NCBI GenBank assembly: GCA_043798435.1
Contig: JAZDOR010000128.1
Coordinates: 1-45,419, forward strand
DNA length: 45,419 bases
Direction of reading: 5' to 3'
From: JAGUXG01 sp043798435
GTDB lineage: Bacteria > UBA9089 > UBA9088 > JAGUXG01
A program made the translations under genes and the position numbers. Below, piece after piece: positions 1 through 6,135 of this stretch. Every line of letters begins with the position of its first letter. The first letter of the stretch is position 1. The notes beneath the pieces were generated by a model, which was not told where the DNA came from, searched no databases, and saw nothing but the letters and a program-made list of their open reading frames with translations.

Positions 1-119
1 GATTTTTCAGGATTACAAAAGATTCTTATTTAATTCTTATCTTGTAAATCAGCGTTAATCTGCGTCCCATCTTTCTCCAATTCTCCCCTTTCCCAATTTC
101 TCCATCTTATAACGGTTAT
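1..119 (-). repeat. Family B palindromic element, partial at window edge
   Basis: Read on the minus strand this begins ATAACCGTTATAAGATGGAG and continues through GACGCAGATTAACGCTG. The same order of words is found in the element at 9806-10014. The terminal ATAACC contains the TAA stop codon of the gene that ends at 116. The other terminus lies outside the window. Confidence 0.6.
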
Positions 120-1570
120 TTGGAAAAGACCTCTGCCTGAAAGACTTCAAAGACTGCGTCTTTTCTCTTATAGGCGTCTTCAGCCAGCCCTGCCTTGAGT
201 GATAAGTGCATCAGGGTCTCGGGAAGTGTCCAGCCTTGCTCTGGTGCAACCTGTGGGAGAAAGACTGATTGCCTTCCACCTACATTCAAAACAATTCCAT
301 CCCTGCCAAGAACAATATCTGTCCAGGTTCCTATTTTCTCTGGCTCAGAAAGGACTGAAACCTCTATCTCCATATCAGGAAGCTCATCAACGGTGACAGG
401 GGGAAACCGATAATCTTTTGAACAGGCATTTATTGCATTCTCTATGACCGCCTGATATAAAGGCTTTATCGGCCAGATATAACCGATGCAACCCCTGAGG
501 TTTCCTGCTTTTTCTAAGGTGACAAAGACGCCTGAGGGCTCAGCAAGTCTTGAGCTTTTTAAGGAGAAGCCAGGAATTTTTCCCTCCTTCACAAAGAGTT
601 CCACTGTATCTTTCGCAATCTTTAGAAGCTCTTCCTTTTCTTCTTTAGTCAATCCCTTTTTGGTAAAGGCAATCCCAGCATAGCCTACAACACCATCCTT
701 TTTTCCATAGGGTGTATCCCCTGAATTATAATAGAGCAAGGTTTTTGGCTTTAGTTTGAGAAGCTTTGCCACCTTGAGACCTACAATAGTTGGGCTGATG
801 CCACAGAGGTATGTTGAAAGACCTGGAATTTTGGATGAATGGACCCCCATCTCCCTTTTTGTAAGCTCAATCTCATCAAGATTCTCAATCAAGGCTATGG
901 TCTCTCTGTCAACCTTGTTTGCCTCCTCATATTCTGGATAGTGTGAAAGGTCTGTGGAGACAATCACTATGGTTTTATCATTCATCACAGACTTTATAGC
1001 AGAAGCAAGCCTGTCAAACTCATCCATATCCACCCTTCCCACCAGGATAGGCACAATCTTTATCTCTGGAAAAAGCACCTTAAGATATGGAAGCTGAACC
1101 TCTATTGAATGCTCTGGTGCATCTGCCTCTGCTACCTCCGATAGCCCACAAGTCTCAGCAATCTTTTCTGCCTTCTCTTTATCAATAGAGAGCGTGCCAG
1201 GAGGAATCTCATAAGCATCCCCAAGATAGATAGATGGAGTGTCCAGCGGATAGTGGTGCGACACACCTAAAATTATAGCTGTCTCATAATCCTCCCCTTC
1301 CATCTGCTTAAAAGCCTCTGCTGCTGCCCTGCCTGAGTAAACATAGCCTGCATGGGGAACAATTAACATTTTGGGTTTCTGGTCAACTACCTTCTTGGCT
1401 TCAGAAAGAAACCCCTTTACCATTCCTTCACAAGCCTCCCTACCCCCTGGATAAAACCCGATTGCTGCTGGTTTTCTAATTCTCATAACCTTTTCCTCCT
1501 TCTCCTGCTTTACCCCTTCACAGGAGACAGCAAGAAAGATCAATCCTATAATAAAAATTGGCTTTTTCAT
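116..1570 (-). CDS. MEMO-AMMECR1 fusion lipoprotein (AmmeMemoRadiSam system proteins B and A)
   Basis: 484 residues from the ATG at 1570. The N-terminus is a lipoprotein signal (hydrophobic FIIGLIFLAVSC, lipobox Cys at about 17). Residues about 35-300 are a MEMO domain, the class III extradiol-dioxygenase-like fold, with VPHAGYVYSG, SHHYPLD and STDLSHYPEYEEA supplying the conserved His and Asp positions. Residues about 305-480 are an AMMECR1 domain with the signature LRGCIGYIWP. In many bacteria and archaea these are separate genes next to a radical SAM gene; here they are fused and exported, and no radical SAM partner is adjacent. The biochemical function of the system is not established. 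The stop codon TAA lies inside the terminus of the family B element at the window edge. The domain call is secure; the role is unknown. Confidence 0.88.
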   Translation of the reverse strand: MKKPIFIIGLIFLAVSCEGVKQEKEEKVMRIRKPAAIGFYPGGREACEGMVKGFLSEAKKVVDQKPKMLIVPHAGYVYSGRAAAEAFKQMEGEDYETAIILGVSHHYPLDTPSIYLGDAYEIPPGTLSIDKEKAEKIAETCGLSEVAEADAPEHSIEVQLPYLKVLFPEIKIVPILVGRVDMDEFDRLASAIKSVMNDKTIVIVSTDLSHYPEYEEANKVDRETIALIENLDEIELTKREMGVHSSKIPGLSTYLCGISPTIVGLKVAKLLKLKPKTLLYYNSGDTPYGKKDGVVGYAGIAFTKKGLTKEEKEELLKIAKDTVELFVKEGKIPGFSLKSSRLAEPSGVFVTLEKAGNLRGCIGYIWPIKPLYQAVIENAINACSKDYRFPPVTVDELPDMEIEVSVLSEPEKIGTWTDIVLGRDGIVLNVGGRQSVFLPQVAPEQGWTLPETLMHLSLKAGLAEDAYKRKDAVFEVFQAEVFSK

Positions 1571-1629
1571 AATCAACTAAATTGGAGAAGTTCCATCTAT
1601 ATTTTCTTACTTTATACCCAAACACATAC

Positions 1630-2358
1630 TTATTTTCCAAACCCTTTTGTTAGCCCAGATATATAGCCCGAATCATATTGCTCTCTTTTCTCTATTGCTT
1701 CTTTTAATGCCCTTTCTGCCTCAGCCATAGAAATTTTAGCCTTCTCGCAAGAGCTCTCTTTTTTTGCCTGGTCAAGCATCCTTTTGGCTAAAGAAAGACT
1801 CTTCCTGGCATACCTCTCTGCCCCCTCTTCTTCAGCTTTCTCTATCATTCTTTCTGCATTTACGATAAGCTCCCATGTAGCATGTTTGTCCTCTTTTTTT
1901 GCTGGTTCTGGCAAAGTCTTCTCTTTTGGCTCTTCAATCCGCAATTCCAATATCTTCTCTTCTACCTTTGGCTTTACCACTTCTTTCTTTGGGACTACTA
2001 TCACTTCTGCTTCTTTCTTCGGCAAAACTTCTTTTGTTGGCTCTACTCTTTTTTCAATTCGCGATTCGCAATTCGCAATTCGCGATTCTTCCACCATTCT
2101 CATAGAAAGGTTTATAAAGAAAGGTGTGGTCTCTTCTTTCTCTATAACTACCTCCCTTTCCTCACCAATCCAACCTTCTTTCTTTGCCAGGAATTTGTAT
2201 TTTCCAGCTTTTAGTTTGAACTGAGAAGGCGTCTCTCCTACTAATTTTCCATCAAGAAGGATACCTACATCAATTACAGGCCATGAGGCAACATAAACCT
2301 CAACCTCCTGACAAAACCCAGCCCCAACAAAAAGAATCAAAAAAAGAATAACCTTCAT
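1630..2358 (-). CDS. PEGA-domain exported protein with helical tail
   Basis: 242 residues starting MKVILFLILFVGAGFC, a signal peptide or possible lipoprotein signal. Residues about 18-88 form a PEGA domain, a small beta-sandwich found in surface proteins (VGILLDGKLVGETP, then LKAGKYKFLAKKEGW). The middle is rich in Lys, Glu and Pro. The end (about 160-230) is a predicted alpha-helical region with many EAERALKEA-type segments. The stretch SRIANCESRIEKR is encoded by near-perfect repeats of ATTCGCGATTCGCA, so it looks like repeat DNA that was translated in frame. The gene starts 2 bp after the stop of the PorV-like gene upstream, so the two are likely cotranscribed. The function is unknown, probably periplasmic and envelope-associated. 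Confidence 0.75.
   Translation of the reverse strand: MKVILFLILFVGAGFCQEVEVYVASWPVIDVGILLDGKLVGETPSQFKLKAGKYKFLAKKEGWIGEEREVVIEKEETTPFFINLSMRMVEESRIANCESRIEKRVEPTKEVLPKKEAEVIVVPKKEVVKPKVEEKILELRIEEPKEKTLPEPAKKEDKHATWELIVNAERMIEKAEEEGAERYARKSLSLAKRMLDQAKKESSCEKAKISMAEAERALKEAIEKREQYDSGYISGLTKGFGK
2055..2088. repeat. In-gene short word repeat (ATTCGCGATTCGCA type)
   Basis: About four tandem or alternating copies of ATTCGCGA/ATTCGCAA lie inside the PEGA-protein gene and are translated as the motif SRIANCESRI. Their length preserves the reading frame. Confidence 0.8.
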
Positions 2359-2360
2359 TA

Positions 2361-3215
2361 TTAAAATAGAAAGCCCACCTCAAACCTCTGAGAGTTTCCC
2401 AGGTCATACTCACTTTCAGAAAGAAAGCTCCAGTTAAACTTCCACATTCTAAATGCCATTCCTGCCCCACAGGCTATATCCCCATCATCACATCCTGCTC
2501 TGAGAAATATCTTCTCTACAGGCTCTGCTTCTATCCCAATGTGCCATTGCCAATCCTTCTTTTTCTTACTTGTCTCCCTCTTCATATTAAGGTCTCCGGC
2601 CAAAATCAGTTTTTCGTTTAAGAATTTTTTTGCCGCACCAAACCTCAGCTCACTGCGAAAGGATTCATTCTTGACTGAGGAAGCCAGATTACGCAGGACC
2701 AAACCACAGCTAAAATCAGGGGTTGGAAAAGAACTTGCTGTATAAAGAAGACCCAGATCAAGCCCAAATCCACTTCCTCCCTCTATTTTGCTACTCATTG
2801 TCAGCCTTTTGAGATTAACACCAAGGGAGATAGCCGGGCTATATGGCTTAGTAGCCAAAGAGAGAATATACTCTGATTCCTTCATCCTGCTCTTCTTGGC
2901 TTCTTCTCCTTCTTCAAGGCTCGCCCATTTATAAAGCCATCCAAAACCTATGCCACTCTTTTTTCCAAGTGGTTGAGCCAGAGCCAGCCAGTCAATATAT
3001 GTTGCCTCTGCGGAAAGCGGATTTGCATGAATAAAAGAGACCTCAGCAGAGCCTATCTGGGAAAGCCCGGCCGGGTTCCAATAAATAGCAGAACTGTCAT
3101 CTGCCACAGCACAGAATGCTCCACCCATTCCTTGGGACCTTGCACCCACTCCAACATCTATGGGTGTTGCAAAGGATAGCTTAGTTAAAAAAATGATGAT
3201 TATTAGTCTTTTCAT
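2361..3215 (-). CDS. PorV/PorQ-like outer-membrane beta-barrel protein (UPF0164 type)
   Basis: 284 residues with a signal peptide (MKRLIIIIFLTKLSFA). After it comes the family hallmark GARSQGMGGAFCAVADDSSAIYWNPAGLSQI, seen here at about residues 24-55 in two blocks. The rest shows alternating hydrophobic strands and an aromatic C-terminus (FEVGFLF) typical of outer-membrane barrels. Relatives include PorV/PorQ of type IX secretion and FadL-like proteins of unknown role. A second member lies at 20056-20973, and the two share the GA-R-MG / D(D/V)-A(L/I)YWNPAGLSQI core. No type IX secretion genes are in the window, so a role in secretion cannot be argued. Confidence 0.82.
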   Translation of the reverse strand: MKRLIIIIFLTKLSFATPIDVGVGARSQGMGGAFCAVADDSSAIYWNPAGLSQIGSAEVSFIHANPLSAEATYIDWLALAQPLGKKSGIGFGWLYKWASLEEGEEAKKSRMKESEYILSLATKPYSPAISLGVNLKRLTMSSKIEGGSGFGLDLGLLYTASSFPTPDFSCGLVLRNLASSVKNESFRSELRFGAAKKFLNEKLILAGDLNMKRETSKKKKDWQWHIGIEAEPVEKIFLRAGCDDGDIACGAGMAFRMWKFNWSFLSESEYDLGNSQRFEVGFLF

Positions 3216-3218
3216 TTT

Positions 3219-3337
3219 TTACCTTTGATAAAGATAAGTTTTGACTCCGTTAATAGATTTGCTCTCTTTGAAATTGGTTGTATCCATTAGTTTTTTATAA
3301 GTTTCCTCATCTATCCGTATCTCTTTGGCTTCAGAAT
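3219..3337 (-). pseudogene. Duplicated 3' end of the adjacent cyclase gene
   Basis: Translated on the minus strand this gives the C-terminus of a class III cyclase (EIRIDEETYKKLMD, then NGVKTYLYQR and a TAA stop at 3219-3221). It matches 4109-4221, the 3' end of the LamG-cyclase gene, over 113 aligned bases with about 13 differences by my count and no gaps. No start or catalytic part is present. The two copies flank the MNT-HEPN gene pair as a direct repeat. Confidence 0.85.
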
Positions 3338-3355
3338 ATCCCCCACCACATATTC

Positions 3356-3751
3356 CTACTCTTTTAACATCAGCAGTTGTTCAATTCTTTCTATGAATCT
3401 CTGTGCATCGGTCACTACTTTTTCTGCCTTTTCTTGAGTAATGATTGCCTTCTCTTCATAGTCGCTATCTTCCCTTAGTTCCTTTGCATCCACAAGAATT
3501 TTTTGATATTCTTTTTCCACCAAACCTGTCTTTACAAAGTGAAGGGCAAACATTGATTTCACGCCTTTATGGGTAATTGGATTAAGCCTTTTGTTAATCA
3601 AGGCTGCCCTGGCAGCATGAAAGATAGCATAATAGGCTGGTGGAACAGCACCATCAAAGTCTCTTTCTTCAAGAAGATGTTTGGCTGTTTTAAGCTTGGA
3701 CTTACTCTTCTCTATCCGCAATGGTATCAGGTCTTTTAGGCTACCTTCCAT
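3356..3751 (-). CDS. HEPN domain protein (UPF0332-like)
   Basis: 131 residues. The helical HEPN core is recognisable: SKLKTAKHLLEERDFDGAV, AYYAIFHAARAALI, then KELREDSDYEE. HEPN proteins next to MNT nucleotidyltransferases form type VII-like toxin-antitoxin pairs, in which the HEPN is an RNase toxin or a modified partner. The canonical R-x(4-6)-H catalytic motif is not obvious; the R-x-x-S-D-Y form present is the one seen in the UPF0332 branch. The start overlaps the end of the MNT gene by 16 bp, so translation is probably coupled. It is the last gene of a four-gene operon. Whether it is an active RNase is uncertain. Confidence 0.85.
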   Translation of the reverse strand: MEGSLKDLIPLRIEKSKSKLKTAKHLLEERDFDGAVPPAYYAIFHAARAALINKRLNPITHKGVKSMFALHFVKTGLVEKEYQKILVDAKELREDSDYEEKAIITQEKAEKVVTDAQRFIERIEQLLMLKE

Positions 3752-4107
3752 AAATCAACACCTTCCTTTCGAATATTTTCTAAAAATATGTTTGGTGTAC
3801 CAGCCGAAGAATCAAGGTATTCAGATTGATCCCTTATTTTCAAAGAGATGTCAACGAAGGAATCAAGAAAAACATCTGTTACTACTCCATAAACCATTCC
3901 TCTTAGCTCTAAATCCTCTTTGTCAACCACCAATAAGATATCAATATCTGATTGGCTATTGGCATCACCGCGGGCTTTGGAACCAAAGAGTTTAATATTC
4001 TTAATTCTTTCTGGAGCCACGGTTAATAAGCCTGAGAGCAGGTCTTTTATAGCCCCTTCTTCTTTTTGATTAAACCTTGCTTTTTTGGGGAGGTTAATTT
4101 TAATCAT
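3736..4107 (-). CDS. MNT-type nucleotidyltransferase domain protein
   Basis: 123 residues from the ATG at 4107 (MIKINLPKKARF). This ATG overlaps the cyclase stop as ATGATTAA. A longer reading frame exists upstream but would lie inside the cyclase end. The polymerase-beta fold motif KLFGSKARGDANSQSDIDIL (about residues 47-66) has the G-S and the D-x-D metal ligands needed for catalysis. MNT antitoxins adenylylate or otherwise neutralise a HEPN toxin. Its neighbours are the cyclase upstream and the HEPN protein downstream, both overlapping. The family call is secure; the antitoxin role is inferred from context. Confidence 0.87.
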   Translation of the reverse strand: MIKINLPKKARFNQKEEGAIKDLLSGLLTVAPERIKNIKLFGSKARGDANSQSDIDILLVVDKEDLELRGMVYGVVTDVFLDSFVDISLKIRDQSEYLDSSAGTPNIFLENIRKEGVDLWKVA

Positions 4108-4960
4108 TTTGATAAAGATAAGTTTTGACTCCGTCAATAGATTTATCCTCTTTGAAATTGGTTTTATCCATTAGCTTTTTATAGGTTTCCTCACCTATCC
4201 GTATCTCTCCAGGCTCAGAATGTTTTTGTAAATGCCCGGCGATGTCCATTACTTCACTTGTCCACTTTCCTTTCTCTTCAGCTTCATCTACAAGGCAAAC
4301 ACCAGTATTTATTCCAATCCTTACCATAATCGGCTTCTCCAACCTATTCCTTTCTTTGTTAAAATCACTTAATCCTTCCTGAATCTGGATTGCAGACTCA
4401 ACCGCCTTGTCAGGATTTTGAAAGGTGCAGAGTCCACCATCACCACTCCAGACTACCTCTCCATTATTCTCCTTCGCAATTCCTTCTACATGGTTATGAT
4501 ATTCATTGAAAGTGTATTTAATATCTAAAACATCTTTACCTTCTTTAATTACGGTTGAACCTGCCACATCAATAATTAAGAAGGTTATCTTCTTGTAAAA
4601 TTTTTCTTTTCTTCTGGCTTGCCAATAATCTTTATATTTAATTTCAGTCTTCGCAACTTGTTGTCCATCAATATACATGATTATTTCTTTATTTTTTAAA
4701 CTCCAAGTAACAGCAATCATGTGTCTTTGATTGGTGTCTAATAAAGAAACATCATGTTCAACATCAGTACGTCCTTTTCCTAAATAAACATGAAAGAATT
4801 TTAATCTATTATCACTATCTTTCACCATAAATATACCACCATTTGAAGGGCTGAGTTGAATTAGAGGAATTGTCTGACCATCATTAAATTGAACCTTACC
4901 CGCATTAATCCAAAAACTAATTGTACCTTCTTTTATATTATCCAACTTTTGATTATTCAT
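4100..4960 (-). CDS. LamG-like domain fused to class III nucleotide cyclase domain
   Basis: 286 residues. Residues 1-115 look like a concanavalin-A/LamG beta-sandwich (EGTISFWINAGKV, then MIAVTWSLKNKEIIMYIDGQQV). After a short linker, about 122-286 is a class III adenylate/guanylate cyclase fold: ITFLIIDVAGST carries the first metal Asp, VVWSGDGGLCTF the second Asp, and PIMVRIGINTGVCLVDE follows. The usual N-x-x-A-R motif appears as DIAGHLQK, so the Asn and the transition-state Arg are replaced and activity may be altered or lost. There is no signal peptide, so the LamG-like part is probably cytoplasmic. The start overlaps the preceding small membrane-protein gene as ATGA. The 3' end is duplicated at 3219-3337. 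Confidence 0.8.
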   Translation of the reverse strand: MNNQKLDNIKEGTISFWINAGKVQFNDGQTIPLIQLSPSNGGIFMVKDSDNRLKFFHVYLGKGRTDVEHDVSLLDTNQRHMIAVTWSLKNKEIIMYIDGQQVAKTEIKYKDYWQARRKEKFYKKITFLIIDVAGSTVIKEGKDVLDIKYTFNEYHNHVEGIAKENNGEVVWSGDGGLCTFQNPDKAVESAIQIQEGLSDFNKERNRLEKPIMVRIGINTGVCLVDEAEEKGKWTSEVMDIAGHLQKHSEPGEIRIGEETYKKLMDKTNFKEDKSIDGVKTYLYQND

Positions 4961-5232
4961 TTTCCTCCCACTTTTTCAATACCTTCTTGGTACTCTTGTG
5001 AAATTTGATTTGCATCAACTGAGGCACCATAAAAGTTGCAATTATTATAATGTACTTCTCGAGATTGATACTTACTCTGCAGACTCACAATTTCGTTTAG
5101 AGTACTAACTTCTTTCTCAGCTTGTCTAATCTGGTGCCTGAGCGTAAAATAAGCAATTAACGACCCTATAATTGCTATTGGCACACCAATTATTGCTGAT
5201 AAATTTGCCAAAAGTTGTATATTCATTATCAT
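4957..5232 (-). CDS. Small single-pass membrane protein, first gene of cyclase operon
   Basis: 91 residues. A single hydrophobic helix (about 8-31, ANLSAIIGVPIAIIGSLIAY) is followed by a helical, probably coiled-coil stretch (RQAEKEVSTLNEIVSLQ) and a distinctive tail with YNNCNFYGASVDANQ. No family is recognised. The stop overlaps the cyclase start by 4 bp, so the two proteins are probably made in stoichiometric amounts; a membrane anchor or sensor for the cyclase is the natural inference. Either of two ATGs (5232 or 5226) could be the start. Confidence 0.65.
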   Translation of the reverse strand: MIMNIQLLANLSAIIGVPIAIIGSLIAYFTLRHQIRQAEKEVSTLNEIVSLQSKYQSREVHYNNCNFYGASVDANQISQEYQEGIEKVGGK

Positions 5233-5264
5233 TTCACTTTTTTCATCTTATTTAAATTGCAGAT

Positions 5265-5395
5265 AACGACAAAGATTACCTGCAGCGAGGAAGATTACCA
5301 CCAAATTTTATGAGCAAAAATAAAACCTTGATAAACCACAAAACCTTCTCAAACACGCCCAAGTCTCCTTTGTCAGGTGCAAAGTAGCGTTAGGC
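5265..5395 (-). other. Possible integron attC-like recombination site
   Basis: On the minus strand, directly after the toxin stop codon, the sequence starts GCCTAACG and ends CGTTATCTGC. Folding the site pairs TAACG with CGTTA and, 9 nt inside on each arm, ACCTG with CAGGT, leaving a symmetrical unpaired block between. This resembles the R''/R' and L''/L' arms of an attC with an unpaired central spacer. The right-hand end is not a canonical GTTRRRY and the 9-nt block is longer than usual. There is only one such site and no integrase in the window. Confidence 0.3.
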
Positions 5396-5734
5396 TTATA
5401 TTCTCCAAAATCCTAACCACTCACGCAAAGAATTTTCTAAGCTTTTAGCGTCTAAAGCAGATAGATTACCGACCTTTTTAATAATTAATCTTCTGTTTAC
5501 AGTATAAATCCCACGCTTAACTGCTGTCGCCACATTAAGTCCTGCATCAACCCAGTACATCAACACAAACTCACCAGGCAAGAGAGATATTATTTTGCTG
5601 GTTAAGGGAACTACAAAAACATCCTCAGAGATATGGGGAGCACTTACAACAACCGCTGGTCTAACCTTTGAAGTTGATAAATCTGCAAATGGATAATGGA
5701 CTAAAATCACATCACTTTTTGAGTAATTGTGCAT
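5396..5734 (-). CDS. MazF/PemK-family endoribonuclease toxin
   Basis: 112 residues from the ATG at 5734, chosen because AGAGG lies about 9 nt upstream and the family begins near here. SKSDVILVHYPFADLSTSKVRPAVVVS is the characteristic PemK/MazF beginning, seen as DVILVHYPF and KVRPAVVVS. VFVVPLTSKI and LNVATAVKRGIYTV follow as in the fold, with R in KRG near the RNA-binding site. MazF toxins cleave mRNA and are neutralised by the adjacent antitoxin. The start lies 23 bp inside the antitoxin gene. A possible attC-like site follows the stop at once, so the pair may be a captured cassette. Confidence 0.85.
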   Translation of the reverse strand: MHNYSKSDVILVHYPFADLSTSKVRPAVVVSAPHISEDVFVVPLTSKIISLLPGEFVLMYWVDAGLNVATAVKRGIYTVNRRLIIKKVGNLSALDAKSLENSLREWLGFWRI

Positions 5735-5915
5735 ATACATCATCCTCTGGATTATCCCAAACAGCATCTAAAGAGACTTGACTTGCATTTTGCCAGAATT
5801 GCTGTTCTCTTCTATCAGGTAATAATGTTACTAAAACCTTTGTTCCATCAGGAATATCCATTTTTTCCAGAAGTTCTATTCTTTTGTCTTGGGTAACTGC
5901 CCATACAGTCTGCAT
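5712..5915 (-). CDS. Antitoxin for the MazF-like toxin (DUF104/AbrB-like)
   Basis: 67 residues with AGGAGG 8 nt before the ATG. The N-terminal half (AVTQDKRIELLEKMDIPDGT, then KVLVTLLPD) resembles small swapped-hairpin antitoxins. The C-terminal half (SLDAVWDNPEDDVYAQLLKK) is the acidic toxin-wrapping tail typical of MazF-linked antitoxins. It is first in the operon and overlaps the toxin gene by 23 bp. A promoter TTGACT-16 nt-TATACA lies upstream at 5950-5977. The family is called from sequence pattern; the pairing with the toxin is strong. Confidence 0.78.
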   Translation of the reverse strand: MQTVWAVTQDKRIELLEKMDIPDGTKVLVTLLPDRREQQFWQNASQVSLDAVWDNPEDDVYAQLLKK

Positions 5916-5949
5916 CTAAAAACCTCCTTATTTAGCTTATAGTATTGAG

Positions 5950-5977
5950 TGTATAGTTTGTAGAAAGAAAAAGTCAA
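5950..5977 (-). promoter_or_regulatory. Sigma70-type promoter for the antitoxin-toxin operon
   Basis: On the minus strand TTGACT (5977-5972) and TATACA (5955-5950) are separated by 16 bp. The -10 box ends about 35 bp before the antitoxin ATG. It is divergent from the tRNA-Met promoter. Confidence 0.45.
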
Positions 5978-5988
5978 TTTGAAAAAAC

Positions 5989-6017
5989 TTGATTTTATCT
6001 TCTGAAGTAGGTATTAT
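5989..6017 (+). promoter_or_regulatory. Sigma70-type promoter for tRNA-Met
   Basis: TTGATT (5989-5994), 17 bp, then TATTAT (6012-6017), with the tRNA starting 29 bp after the -10 box. The region may also transcribe the 1041-residue protein downstream. Confidence 0.45.
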
Positions 6018-6045
6018 ACTTAATATATACTGAAAAATCAAAAAT

Positions 6046-6119
6046 GGCGGTGTAGCTCAGTTGGTTAGAGCACGCGGCTCATATCCGCGGGGTCCGGGGT
6101 TCAAATCCCTGCGCCGCTA
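6046..6119 (+). tRNA. tRNA-Met (CAT), elongator type
   Basis: A complete cloverleaf: acceptor GGCGGTG/CGCCGCT with a G1-U72 wobble, D-arm GCTC/GAGC, anticodon stem CGCGG/CCGCG with loop CTCATAT, and T-arm CGGGG/CCCTG. The anticodon is CAT. The D-stem is of elongator type. Elongator Met is preferred, but Ile2 with a lysidine-modified CAT anticodon cannot be excluded. CCA is not encoded. Confidence 0.9.
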
Positions 6120-6135
6120 TTTTTTTGGATAAAAG

